The notes under the pieces were generated by a model. The model did no database searches and was not told the origin of the DNA. It saw nothing but the letters and a program-made list of their open reading frames with translations. The position numbers and the translations under genes were made by a program. From Rotaria sp. Silwood1 (Eukaryota > Rotifera > Eurotatoria > Philodinida > Philodinidae), in assembly GCA_905250075.1 (NCBI GenBank), contig CAJNOP010000363.1:62001-126000 (forward strand): 64,000 bases of DNA, written 5' to 3'. The stretch's first letter is position 1, and each line of letters begins with the position of its first letter. This document shows, piece after piece, positions 26,704 to 38,770 of this stretch.

Positions 26704-29090
26704 ACAAGAAAAATAGCAAAGAGCAAGCATAGGGGTCCTGTTAAGTATAAATACTAAAGTCGAATATGAAAAGGAAATTTGTTTGACTATCTGCAGATTA
26801 ATGAAAAGGTAAAACTTTAAAGTTCTATTTCCAAAAATGACGGAAGATGGTTTTTTTTCTTATATAGTATGTTTTTTTAATTTGATAACAATTTTCAATA
26901 ATCGTTAAAAAAAACTAAATCACACTGACCTTGCCACTGTAATTTCTGTACATAGTGTCGATAAACAAAAAAGATTAATTAGCATTAGATAAAACATTCA
27001 TAATATAGTTGTCATTCTTGTCTTCACACACGTCGTATTAAAAATAAAACTATTAAGTCATTAATCGAACATATGTATTTTCCTTGTGGTAGTGCACTTG
27101 TGCTTTGAAAAATTGACTAGTCATTTCTCAATGGTAATAAGGACGAAGACTAGAAAAAAGCTGCTGAATATCTAACTGACGTGAGTCATAGCGCTAATAT
27201 TGTTTAAGAGTTATTCACGTTGGTTTGGTAGTAGACTTTTGAAATACTCTGTATATAAAACAGTCCATAAATAAAAGTCTTTTTTAAAAATCTGATCTAT
27301 TGTTTTCTCCATTATTTAAAATTTGTTCATGTAGATTAGCATCTAACACGATCCGATATAGTGCAATTAGTATGATAATGGATGATAAAATTGATTCAGC
27401 TATTATTCTTGTTACAAATGTTGTTAAACTGTAACTTGCTTCCTCTGTAGGGGTGTGAAAACTGGTCCCGGTTCCGTCGGGAGCATAATCGGGGCCAAAT
27501 TTTAATTTTTACGGGACTGGGATCGGGACTTAAAGCTTTCTAAAACTGATCCCGGTATATTTTCTATTCAAGAATTAGATTTCATATTTTCACACTTTTA
27601 TTCGATTCTGACTAATGATCTACAAATAGGCCCTTTTTATTTATGTTTGAGATAAAATGATGAATCTGCAAAATCACCTTTTTTCGATCCTGAACGGGCA
27701 TCACCTTAGAGATCTCTACTAATAGTAGTACTCATAGTTCTGCAGATCCTAAATTTTGACATCATCAAAGAGACTCTTGAATGAACATTGATTGACGTTC
27801 ATTCATTTAGAGCTTGTCTGTATGCCAGAACTGTGAGCTTCGAGAGAATTTTCTAAGCCACACGGCCAGAGCCAAGGAAATTTTTGAAGAAGACAAAAGA
27901 GTGGTGCTGTTTATCTTTAGAGTATTGATGCATGCATATAAATGTATGCTCATAACTGTTAATTTCTCAAGACCATCAATTTTCATTTTGTGTGTATTCA
28001 AAGAATCACACAGAGTATTAGGAAAACTGGCTTTTTCTAGAAATGAAATCAGGATCAGAAGCAATAGAAAGTTTCAACTGAGACTGGAACTGGGACCAAA
28101 AAAGAGGTGGTCCTGCTGATTCCTATTCCTTCGGCAATTGAAGTATTCACAACTAATTTTATCTTTTAGTCCTTGTTTTATAATTGTATGTGTCAAACTT
28201 GAAACTTGCATAATTGAACTTCAAGGATTTAACTACTTCACTATTTTTGTTTTAATTTAACTGAACAAGTTTGAATTCTACTGAATTAATATCTTCTCTT
28301 GCCAAGGATACTAGTGAAACACACATACAAGACATATTTCTCAAAGATTTCAAGACTAGTTGAACAATTGGATTCAACTTTCAAGTTTGACACTATTAAT
28401 TATCAGTTGATATACATATATGCAGTATAAAGTTATTCTTCGATTCTAATTATTCGTACAGATCATCATGGATAATCAGACTCATGAAAATTGAATACAG
28501 AAAGAAAAGACGATAAAATATCACATAGATACGAATTGAGTCTTCAATTATAATTATTCACGATTCTTACTCTTTGAATTTAACTAACTAATATTTTTCT
28601 TGTAATGTCTATTTGAAATTATATCTAGTAAGAAGATATCATATAGTTCAATAAATGTCTTCCATGCAAAACAAATCAAAGAACGTTTCTATTAATTAAT
28701 GTACGTGATTTTCGTTGATCAATATGTAGTAGTGCATCGAACTATATACTGATGGTAAGCATTTTTTAATGATATCAATACGATCTATAAAAAAAATCCA
28801 ATAGAGGAAGAGAGCTTGTCAAACGTAATAATTGTATGAAAATATGATTCCTAAGGAAAATTCTATTTACGATATAGAAAGCGCGCTGTACTTTTCAATC
28901 GCCCAGAACTAAATCAACACAGCAACAATTGTTTTATTTCGTTTTTCATCATTTTTTTGTTTATAAATTTCAGATATTAAAATCATTTTTCACTGAAATT
29001 TAACAACAATGACAAAAGTCACTACTACTTGTTGAATTTATCATAGATTCACTCCATATCTAAATATATACTATCGATCAAATCAATAGA
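26704..29090. other. Intergenic with a decayed repeat
   Basis: No supportable exon. Position 27450 onward (GGGGTGTGAAAACTGG, CCCGGTTCCGTCGGG) and about 28080-28110 (CTGGAACTGGGACC) hold oppositely oriented GGTCCC-GTTCC motifs. They could be the two ends of an old hAT-like element, but no target duplication or clean right terminus remains. The rest is plain AT-rich DNA. Confidence 0.4.
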
Positions 29091-29531
29091 ATGGCAACTT
29101 TTCTCATTTCTTTGCTTGCTGCATTCATTGTTGTCATAATTATTATTCTATTTGGTCTTGTTCTGGCACAAATACTTATCAAACGAGCTGATCAGACTCA
29201 AGCACATACAAACATTATATTTGATCAACCACAAAGTATAATTATTGATATTGATGAGTTACCTGAAGCTCAACAGGAATCAGGTATAACAGTTATATCG
29301 AATGATGTAATTGAAGGTATATCCCATCGTCATCATCATTTAACGAAAAAAACTCTATCAGTCATTAATCAAGATGCTCTAATCAATCATATGAACGACA
29401 AAAAAACAACAATAGAACGAATACATGTTGACGATGGTCTAGCAATATCAACGAAAAATGACAGTGGTGCTATATCATCAGAAACCAGTATCGTAAATCC
29501 ACTTACAGACAAGATTACACTGAAATATTAA
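29091..29531 (+). CDS. Small single-pass membrane protein, unknown
   Basis: A single open frame of 146 residues. Residues about 3-30 form one strong hydrophobic helix (LLAAFIVVIIIILFGLVLA) followed by KR, consistent with a signal anchor or one transmembrane segment with a cytosolic tail. The tail is polar and Asp/Ile/Thr-rich, with a HRHHHLTKK patch at about residue 80. An AATAAA polyadenylation signal lies 111 bp after the stop (29642-29647). Codon usage resembles the neighbouring genes. I do not recognise a family. Intronless, unlike most neighbours, so a chance frame or a recently arisen gene remains possible. Confidence 0.5.
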   Translation: MATFLISLLAAFIVVIIIILFGLVLAQILIKRADQTQAHTNIIFDQPQSIIIDIDELPEAQQESGITVISNDVIEGISHRHHHLTKKTLSVINQDALINHMNDKKTTIERIHVDDGLAISTKNDSGAISSETSIVNPLTDKITLKY

Positions 29532-29641
29532 AATATTCGAGAGATCCATCTTAGCGTCAGAATCTGGCACTGGAAAGTATATGGTTCTTCCTTTATGTCA
29601 GTTCAACAATGAAAAGAAAATATCTCATACTAACCATTTGT

Positions 29642-29647
29642 AATAAA
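29642..29647 (+). promoter_or_regulatory. Polyadenylation signal AATAAA
   Basis: Canonical hexamer 111 bp downstream of the stop of the small membrane protein gene. It is weak evidence in DNA this AT-rich. Confidence 0.4.
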
Positions 29648-29864
29648 TATATGATTTATTTCACAAAAAAAAACACTTTTTATTATCAAGTAGACTAATA
29701 AATATATATGAAAGTCATGAAGGCTACCACTAAAAGATTCTAGATATTATGTATGAGAAAGAATCATGCGAGATTATTTATTGAGTATGAAAAGGTGACT
29801 TGGATACACTCGAAAGAATTGTTATGTGGAAAAAAAATATATGCCAATAAAAATAGTTAATATA

Positions 29865-32800
29865 TTAAAGTTTCTGTATAGATATTTGAGCTTTTAATGC
29901 TCTTCGTTCACGCTAGAAAGAAAAAAAGAATATAAAAATTCAATAATCTATTTTCAAATATATGTTTTTTTTTACTTCAAGTCTTAACGCTTGATGAGAT
30001 TCGTAGAGATGTTTATCTTTAGCAATTTGAACTTCCATTGGTGTGCCTGGAATAGCAAAACCAATAGCAAATTTCAATGCTAAAAGAATATGCTATAATA
30101 AAAACAAAAAAAAATAAATTCATAAGAGAAAAAAAAGATATATAAAATAGTTATACTTCAGCAGCAACAAAAATTAGAAAGTATTGAGCATCTGTATACG
30201 AAGAAAAATATTCACGAACTGATGGTTGCATTGCAATTAATGCTGTATTTGTAACAATAGCGATTGAACTTAATATATCAAATGCGTGACGCCAACTGCC
30301 TATAAATACATATTAAAAGAATGTTAATGATAGAACAAACTTTCTGACCAATATTCCAAGCACGTTGAGCGAATGGACGTTGATAAACATGACAATATTT
30401 AAAAGCATCAGCACGAAGTTCAAATATATTATTAATTAATGCACAAATTGTGACCCATGGAAAAATCTAGTGAAAACATAATAAATAACTACGAGTTTAC
30501 TCAATGTGTAGGTTTAATATGAAGATTATCGAGAAACTATTGTTATGATTAACGACATCAGAACAAATGAAAACTTATTTCTTTTTTTTTATGTATCGTA
30601 AAAGAGAATCTCTTTATTCTCAAAAATGCGTCTAACGAAACCTCTACGACATATAATAGATTCACGTCTATTATCTACAAACATCTTTAAATATACTACG
30701 TTATGGTGTTGATAGATCTCTTGCCATAACTAGGGTCAACATTCCCCTTAGCAGTGTAACTAGACGAGACACATCTATCTCTACCAGAGGCTGAGCTTCG
30801 CTTAAAAAAAGGCTTGAACCTTCTCTAGGAAGGTGATCAGAAGGTCTCTACTCCGCCACAGACATGTGTTGGCAACTGAAACCTGTCTACAACTTTTTTT
30901 CTAGTAACATTACTAATGTCTATTTATTGCAATCTTTGAAACCACCGAGAATCGAACACATAGACGTCAAGGTTCATAGATAATTTCACATTATTCTGTT
31001 AGACTTACTGCCGAAAATAAAGCAACATAACCATATTGTTCAAAGATAGTCAAATAATCTCCATATGTTCCCTTAAAAAAAATAACCCAAATCTAATTTA
31101 AAATATCATTTGTTATATATCTTTTTATTACTTCAAATGGAGTTAATGTTTTTGCTTGTTTTACTGCATCACTAACTTGACTACTTTGTGATTTTCCATC
31201 AACTAATTGCTTCTTTTTAACACGTATAAGTACATATGGACCAATTTGTTCAGTAAATTTTAAGAAAATAGCATTCAAAATAACCAATGATATAAGTAAC
31301 TAAAAAAAAACATCAATATTTTTGAATTTTTCAAAAATAAAATAAATTCATTTCATTACTTGTACAACATTTCCATAATTAACATTAAAAAATGCTTCAT
31401 AAAAAAGTCCAATAAAACAATTCATAAAATAAAAAACAAATAATTTCGATGTTAAATTATTTTCATAACCTGTTTGAAGACGATGATTTTCTAAAATAAT
31501 TCGAAAACAACAATAAATAAATTTCTTATTTCATATTTTATCTTTTACCAAAATCATTCAGGTATGTAGCTATCTTTTTATAAATTAAATTCATTGGAAT
31601 AATAAGTAATGAATAACCAGCTGATGGCATTGTACGCATTAATTTAGCATGAATAGAAAGTAAAGAACCATCTAATGGATAATTATGATCTGCTTTTATT
31701 TGTATTCGATAATAAGCAAAATAAATCCACAGTGAACAAGCTAAACAACACATTATTACTGGATATGTAACTAAATATTTTTTTAACATTCGTTTCCATC
31801 TAAACAATAAACGAATTAAGAAAATTAACCTTACAGATGTGTAAGGTTACTCTCTATCTTTGCCCTTCCACTACAGGCTAGATTAGAGTAAAAATGAGAA
31901 TACTTTTCTTAGTTAGGATACAGCATACGAAAAATAAAAATTTACCCTATGTATTTCGATTGCAATACTCTTTGGTAAGAGTACTCACTTGGACAAAGAC
32001 TCATTTGAACGTATTAAAATATGCGACTTTTACGCTAAAAAACAAACGATGAGAAAACAATTTTTAGTTTTTTTTTTAAGAGTAAATCTGTGGATACCAT
32101 TGTTTTCACACTCCTTATTTTTGTCAAAAGAATAGTTTGAAAGTGTAACAAGCGCACATTTTAACGCGTAAGAGCTCATTTATTATTGTTTGTTTCTAAA
32201 ATGAGTAGATGTTCTATATCATAAAAGTAAGTGTAAGAACATTTCTCTCGTCAGATTATAGAGTAAAAGAAAAGCTTACTCTACAATCTCTAATTGTCAT
32301 AGGATTCATATTTTTTGTTCCTACCTAGGATATACTCGTTCGTCTTGATTTGTTATTGGTGAACGATGTAAATCTCCATAATGAGCTGCTCGAGGACGTT
32401 CAAAGATTTTAAGATCATATGAACCCCATTGATAAGCAAGTTTATTACTTAAACGCTTCCATTGTTCCATCTAAGATTTAAATCATATAATTTCAATAAA
32501 GTAGTTTATGATAATTACTTACAAATACACTCCACCAAATAACATTAAAAATACAAAATAATGAATATTTAAAAAAATCCCAACCAGGCCAAATACTAAC
32601 AAAAAAGCCTGTAAAGAAAAACAAAAAAGACGATAATTTTAAACTGAATAAAAAGAAGAACTTTACCAAATATTGCAGTAGGTATAAGTGCTTTTGTGTA
32701 ATACTCAAGAAATGCAAAATAATATGCAACATTTTCACCAAAATAATTTCGCACTTTATCTATAAAAAAAAATAGCTTATTAAAATTTACTTTCCATTGT

Positions 32801-33552
32801 TAAGAACAATTGTCTTACGAATATCTTGTGGTTTAAAAAAAGAATATGGTCCCATAAACCAATCACGTTCAATTAGTTTAATATCTTCTTTATCATGTAA
32901 TGGAAAAACACTAATAACAAAATCAAGGTCACGAAGAAGACCAACTAATAAAAAAATTATGTCAATTTTATTTTTCAATTTGTTTTACATACGAATTGTA
33001 TCACTATTAGGTATTATTGATTTTGTAGGTACACCTGGTACACTATGTTCATGTTGCATTGGAAGTACACTTTGTATTTCATCCCAAATAATGAGTTGTT
33101 TTTCAGATTTAAGTAGAAAACTATCTGGATTTCCTAATAAATGAATATATTTTATTATTAAAAAGAAAATAATAATAAATATATGTACCAGAATTATCAA
33201 AATTATCTATATCATTAATAAGAAATTCACGTAAAGTATCATTTTTATACGGTTTTTTAATTCGTAATTCTTCGGCACCAAGTAATAAACGATTTAGTGT
33301 TGCACCGATTAAAAGAATATTATTCTAATTGATGATAAAAATAAAATTAATATGAAAAAAAAAAAAGAAAACATCAGTACTTACATGACTTTCAGGGTCA
33401 GTATCATATCGAACCAATAAATCCGCACCATCATCTTCATCTTGTTTTGCAGTTAATCGTTTAATCACCCAGTTTTTAGTTGCATCTGGTGTTGTAGGAG
33501 AAAAATGCAGAACAACAAGAGGTTCAAAATTCGAAGTTTCATAGGATGTCAT
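29865..33552 (-). CDS. ANO10: Anoctamin-10-like (TMEM16K) membrane protein
   Basis: TMEM16 family member. Vertebrate ANO10 is an ER calcium-regulated lipid scramblase. A dozen or so short exons; the start at 33552 gives FEPLVVLHFSP, matching the ANO10 N-terminus. Then LLIGATLNRLLLGAE, DLDFVISVFPLHDKED, VRNYFGENVAYYFAFLEYYT (first helix), FCIFNVIWWSVF, LAYQWGSYDLKIFERPR, RVYPRWKRMLKKYLVTYP, LENHRLQTGYENNLTSKLFVF, LISLVILNAIFLKFTEQIGP and GTYGDYLTIFEQYGYVALFS. The C-terminus is RERRALKAQISIQKL with stop at 29865. The order and spacing match ANO10 over the full length. In the helix-7 motif the position usually acidic (DYLE, from memory) reads DYLT. One intron (30466-31005) is about 540 bp, far longer than the others. 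Not every junction was checked. Confidence 0.9.
30590..31000 (-). repeat. Possible tRNA-derived SINE in an ANO10 intron
   Basis: On the minus strand, positions about 30950-30970 read GTGTTCGATTCTCGGTGG, which contains a perfect RNA polymerase III B-box and looks like a tRNA T-arm plus acceptor. No convincing A-box or 5' tRNA half lies inside the intron, so it would be 5'-truncated. The body downstream on that strand is locally GC-richer than the intron flanks. No target duplication was identified. Confidence 0.35.
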
Positions 33553-34969
33553 TTGATTACAAATTTAATAGATCTAAATAACCATATTTTAAATCTTAGA
33601 TTAATAATAAGTTTTTGAAAAATAAATTAATTTTAAATCATTAATTTAAACATGATTTGATTTAGTGAATAGAAAATATGTTATACATATTAAAAGGTCT
33701 ATTCTCAATGTAACACATTATAAATGATTTTAAAATAGAGACTAAAATACTTTATGTGATTCAAACCGAACAATAAATTATTGATAGACTGTTCGATATA
33801 ATGTGCGCTTTACTGACAGAAGTTTGATACCTTATCCATCAGCTATCTTCATTCTGCCATTCTATCTAGATATATTGACAGCGGTGCGAACAAACATGTA
33901 GGATGGGAAAAGAACGATGAATACTGAGATATAGAAAACATATCTGGCTCCGACAAAGGAACAACTGAGTACATGAATGTCTTAGAAACTTAACTTGATT
34001 GTTTTCTTCTCTTGTGAATATGAGAAAACAATTGATCTGTACAATATAAAACTACGACAGAAATAGATTTTAATGACAGGTTTATCGCGTCCGATTCATA
34101 GATCAAATAAACATACGCAAATATATGTTGAATTATTTTCGTAATAAAAACACTGAAATCTACTTTTATATGGCCTTTGATCATTTATTATTGATGTTTA
34201 TATGATTCATATTCAATTGATATAGATAAATGTATTAGATTTGATTCGGTTTTCGGAATAATTTATTTACTCTAATTCGACTTGCTCAGCGAATCATCAC
34301 AATCATCTTTGAAATGACTCATACCTACAACTAATTAGTTGAATATCCTCCAATCGAAAGAAATCATAAATTTCTATAAAAAATTTTCCATCTTAAATGA
34401 GAAAATAAATTTATTGATAAATTTTTTTGTTATAAAAATCGATGTTTTTCGTAACTTGTTCAACCGAATCAGATCGGATAGACAATCAATCCATAGTTTA
34501 CCTTCAATCGAGTATTTCTCAAATAAACAGTTTCCATTTTTTTTGTATACGATTGTATGATCCTATTTTATATTTTTGTTAAAAATCTACATTTTATGTT
34601 CATTAATATAGGACAGATTAATATAATTTATTTTGCAAACAATATTTCTTTGATTTGATGCAGAATTAATTTATTCTTGTTTACAATCAGTCCAATGATG
34701 ATAACCGACGATTGAAGAGCATTTTTTATGTGAGACGAACGAACAACTACTTAATTTTTCTTGTTCTTTGAAAAATAAAAACAAGGCATACGATATTATT
34801 TTAAATTTAAGCAGCAGTTCGTTCGTCTTATATATGTGGGTTCTAATGATATCGATTATGAGATCTGAGGACTTCATTCAATCATATTTATTTTATTAAT
34901 GAATGAAAACCAAAAAAATGATTTTATTTTCTTAAATAGATCGACATTAAAAGAGTCGAAATATAAATA
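33553..34969. other. Divergent intergenic region (ANO10 / eL13)
   Basis: About 1.4 kb, AT-rich, with promoters for both neighbours. No coding segment is supported. The short frames at 33990-34184, 34339-34560 and 34671-34877 are Ile/Lys/Phe-rich noise. Confidence 0.5.
34938..34939 (+). promoter_or_regulatory. Splice acceptor 31 bases before the eL13 start codon
   Basis: TTTTATTTTCTTAAATAG precedes a 30-base leader and the ATG at 34970. It could accept a spliced leader or end a 5' UTR intron. Confidence 0.4.
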
Positions 34970-35654
34970 ATGAAACACAACAACGTTATTCCAAATGCTC
35001 ATTTTAATAAAAAATGGCAATTACATGTTCGTACATGGTTCGATCAAGCCGGTCGTAAAGCTCGACGACACCAAAAACGTTTAACTAAAGCACAACGTGT
35101 TGCTCCTCGACCAACTAAAGGTTCATTACGTCCTATTGTTCATAGTACAACACGTCGTTATAATATGAAAGTTCGTGCTGGTCGTGGATTTTCATTGGAT
35201 GAAGTACGTGCTGCTGGTCTTCATCCAAAATATGCTCGAACCATTGGTATTGCCATTGATCATCGACGACGTAATAAATCCACTGAAGCTTTTCAAGTAA
35301 TATTAATTATGAAAATATTCATTCAATTCGATTTTTATTTTCTAGCTTAATGTTCAACGTCTAAAACAATATCTTGGCAAACTTATTTTGTTTCCATTAA
35401 AAGCTGATAAACCTAAAAAGAACGATGCTAAACCAGAAGAAATTAAATTGGCTGTACAACATAAAAAACGAATTATGCCAGTTAAACGACAAGTCCAACG
35501 TGAAAAGGCTCGACCAATTAATGATTCTGATACTAAATTTCAAGCTTTTCAAGCTTTACGTATGGCTCGTGCTGATGCACGATTAATTGGACAACGTGAA
35601 AAGAAAGCTAAACAAGCAGCTGAAGATGAAAAGAAACCCAAAAAAGAGAAATAA
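34970..35654 (+). CDS. RPL13: 60S ribosomal protein eL13
   Basis: Structural protein of the large ribosomal subunit. Two exons, 34970-35296 and 35346-35654, separated by a 49-bp intron. They encode 211 residues, the same length as I recall for vertebrate RPL13. Diagnostic stretches are [74 protein letters not shown] and [12 protein letters not shown], with the usual Lys-rich tail [12 protein letters not shown]. The start matches the family [13 protein letters not shown] polyadenylation signal lies 51 bases after the stop. Confidence 0.97.
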
Positions 35655-35704
35655 ATATTTTCATTTGTTTTTGTATCCTTCTAATTTGGGTTAACAAGAA
35701 TTAA

Positions 35705-35710
35705 AATAAA
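35705..35710 (+). promoter_or_regulatory. Polyadenylation signal AATAAA of eL13
   Basis: Canonical hexamer 51 bases after the stop codon, the usual compact 3' UTR for a ribosomal protein gene. Confidence 0.6.
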
Positions 35711-36387
35711 GAAAGAACAACATTCAACCGACAAAATCTATGTCGGTATATAAAATAAATATATTTATTAAATTTCGTTTCTTTAATCGAAGAAATTCAA
35801 AGATAATTTCTACTTTAGATAAACACTTTTTTAAAGGTTGAAAATTTCATATTAGAGAAAACGAAAGAAATATTATTTCTCTTATAACAGACTAAGCTTT
35901 CAATCTATAGATACTCGAATAATTTAACCATTTCATGAATTATTTATATTGTGAACGGCATATATACCTTACTTCTATGGTATACTTATCAATATTGTAT
36001 AAATAAAACATTCATATATTCTAAAGTTATGTTTTTTTGGCTTATTCTTAAATATAGTATAACTTTTTTATAATACAAAATCTTCAGACTTTTGAAAAGT
36101 ATTCACCATAGAATTTAATAATGATGCTTATCGTAGGGAGGCTCAATTTTAGCAAAACGTGATAACTATCACTTGCAACACTGTTCATATTATAAAGTTG
36201 TCCACTATGAGAGGCTTTACTGTATTATATATATATCAGTTGAATATGATATGTGTCTCATTCGACGTGTTATTTTACTTTAAAGTGAGGGAATAAGTAC
36301 TAAATTATTTCTAAATAATACTCGAAATATATTCGGTTGAAATATGAAAAGAATTAAGTATATAGAGATTAAAATTTTTGTTAACTA
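35711..36387. other. Intergenic, nothing recognised
   Basis: AT-rich DNA between eL13 and the mariner insertion. No open frame or repeat worth naming. Confidence 0.5.
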
Positions 36388-37635
36388 TCGGGTTGATGCA
36401 AAAGTCTCCGGCGATTTTTTTCTTCTTCTCGCTTTCGAGATTTTATTGAAACAAAATGTCATCAATCAACAACATATACACCGTTGTTATCTATTACATA
36501 CTCCCATCTTTTAGGCAAATCCAGAATACCATCTTCAAAGAACTTCACAGACAAAAAATAAGTTTCGAGGTCCGATTTTAGGTGGGCTTGATCATCGAAG
36601 TGTTTTTTAACCACATGATTGCGGAGCGATCGAAACAAATGATAGTCAGATGGTGCCAAGTCTGGTGAATATGGTGGATGAGCTAGGACCTCCCAGCCTA
36701 ATTCTTCCAGCTTTTGGCGAGTGACCTTAGCCGTATGAGGTTTTGCATTGTCATGAAGTAGTCGAACTTTTCGTTTTTCAGGACGATTTGCTTGCAATGT
36801 AACCTTCAGATTTTGGAGTTGTTTGCAGTACAGCTTCGAGTCGACGGTAGTGTTAGGCGGAAGGAGTTCCGAGTAAATAATACCTTGAAAATCCCACCAA
36901 ATTGAGAGCATCACCTTTTTCGGGTGCAGGTCGTTTTTTGGTTCTGGTTCGGGCAAATCTTCAGGATTAACCCACTGGCGCTAGCGCGTATGGTTGACAT
37001 ATAGAACCCACTTTTCATCACCAGTAACTATCTGCTGAAGAAATCTATGTCGGTTGCGTTTTGACAACAAAGAATTGAATATGGTGACTCTTTGCTGTAC
37101 GTTGTCCGAGGTTAATTGATGTGGAACCCATGTTCCAGGTTTATTAACTTTTCCCATTTTATGCAAATGGCGATCAATGGTGGATTGGTCGCACCCGAGC
37201 ATTGCTGACAATTCATGGGTAGTTAATCGTGGATTGTCTTCGATCAGGACTTTTAATCGTTCAATATCAGACTCGAGAGGACGTCCAGATCTCGGACGAT
37301 TTTCTAATGACATGTCACCTTCACGAAAGCTTTTAAACCAATCTCAACACGTTCGATCAGCAACAGCACCTTCACCAAGTGCAGCACATATATTGCGGGC
37401 AGCAGCACTTGCATTGTTCCCTGATTGGAACTCATAAAAAATGCAGTGTCGAAAATGAATAGGAATCTCTGACATATTTTAATGAAGAATGTAAATAAAC
37501 TGGGACATTAATCAATGTCATTTTATAGTACTACACAAGCGGTATCATATGTATGAAAATCACGAAAGCATAGTAGCGCTAGAGGGCTTTAAGAACTTTT
37601 TAAAAAAATCGGCGGAGACTTTTGCATCAACCCAA
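36388..37635 (-). mobile_element. Mariner (IS630/Tc1-mariner, DD34D) element, 1,248 bp
   Basis: The terminal inverted repeats (GGGTTGATGCAAAAGTCTCC at both ends in opposite orientation, extending to about 30 bp with few mismatches) are flanked by the TA target duplication (36386-36387 and 37636-37637). The size and single minus-strand transposase are typical of animal mariners. The repeats are nearly intact, so the insertion is fairly young, although the transposase is dead. Confidence 0.95.
36462..37476 (-). pseudogene. Mariner transposase, broken by two in-frame stops
   Basis: The frame begins MSEIPIHFRHCIFYEF near 37476, with an N-terminal helix-turn-helix region. It is interrupted by TGA (about 37345, where a Trp is expected in the family), continues through SLENRPRSGRPLESDIERLK, and is interrupted again by TAG (about 36983, where a Lys is expected). 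The catalytic signature is still readable: VTGDEKWVLY (first Asp), LLHDNAKPHTA (second Asp) and PYSPDLAPSDYHLF (third Asp, DD34D spacing). Without readthrough no full transposase can be made. Both stops are single substitutions and no frameshift was seen, so inactivation is recent. Confidence 0.9.
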
Positions 37636-37637
37636 TA

Positions 37638-38064
37638 GATGACATTATGGAGATTTATTAGCATACTACCATATATGATTATGTCTTGAAGATAATAAAA
37701 ATAATAATAGACATTAACCCGCTTAAATTATTTGCTATTTCAAATTAATTTTTACAAGTAATATTACATTTCTATGTTTTTTCTTTACTTTGACAAGAAA
37801 ATCTTATTGAAATCAACTCTAGTGTGATCTTCTTCATTGAAAAGAAAATAAACAAAGAATTAATATTTAATCATCTCGTCATTACTATTTCAACACATCT
37901 CTCAGATACTACAAAAATCTTAATCATTCAAAATAAGCAAAAAGATAATGTATCCATATATCATACATTAAACATTTCGTTACATAGTAAATCGTAAACA
38001 ATTTATATGCTGTTCTTTCCAATATGACAACCATGTTTATTGAGATAAAAAATATTCTACTATG
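37638..38064. other. Short spacer between two mobile elements
   Basis: AT-rich, no gene or repeat recognised between the mariner element and the foldback element. Confidence 0.5.
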
Positions 38065-38628
38065 CCATTGGCGCATAAGTTCTGAGAGTTTCGATCAGTA
38101 GAATAATATCGCCAATATAAAACTACATTTTAAGGAAAGTAATTATATATTCTGATAGCGCTCGGAATTCTCTATCACCTTGTGTATTTAAGTATTGACT
38201 TACATTTTTTTTGCTGAAAAATATTTTGAATACAGTAAAGACATCCTCACCCGCATTGGCAATGTTCGAAATATTTCTGAGCAAATAAGTTCAGGTGAAG
38301 ACCTAAATACACAGGATGATAGAGCATTTCAAGAGCTCTCAGAATACATAATTACTTTTCTAAAAAGACGGATTACTGTATAGATAAAAATTTTAAAAAC
38401 ACATGAGAAAAGAACAAAAAATGGAATTCGTGGGAATCTGAGGGCGAGGGTGTCTTCACTGTACTCAAGGTATTTTTCGGCAAATAAATGTAAGTCAAGA
38501 CTTAAATACACAAGGTGATAGAGAATTTCGAGCACTATCAGAATATATAATTACTTTTCTTAAAATGTAGTTTTATATTGGCGATATTATTCTACTGATC
38601 GAAACTCTCAGAACTTATGCGCCAATGG
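38065..38628. mobile_element. Foldback element, 564 bp, 190-bp inverted arms
   Basis: Arm 38065-38254 and arm 38439-38628 are reverse complements with only scattered mismatches. Both termini read CCATTGGCGCATAAG. The 184-bp centre contains a third, more diverged copy of part of the arm (about 38283-38358), in the same orientation as the right arm (compare AATACACAGGATGATAGAG with AATACACAAGGTGATAGAG). A 62-codon frame (38195-38383, ending in SEYIITFLKRRITV) crosses from arm to centre. No convincing target duplication was seen. The superfamily is unknown. Confidence 0.85.
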
Positions 38629-38770
38629 GATACATACTACGCTCAAAAAGTTTCCGAATTGATTTTATTTGAAAATAATAAGAAGCTTTGCTGCATACGC
38701 TCTATTGTCATTGCTCTGTTCATGCAGTCCTCTATATATAGACATTATGAATTCAGTTGAATTATGCGTA

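Noticed and set aside
27450-28115. Third hAT-like element
   Set aside because: Only the left end looks like a terminus; no right terminus or 8-bp duplication was found.
27814-28119. 101-codon frame with an antisense partner
   Set aside because: Lies in a probable decayed repeat, no recognisable motif, and both strands are open together.
32797-33144. 115-codon plus-strand frame
   Set aside because: Exact antisense of anoctamin exons encoding VFPLHDKED and neighbours.
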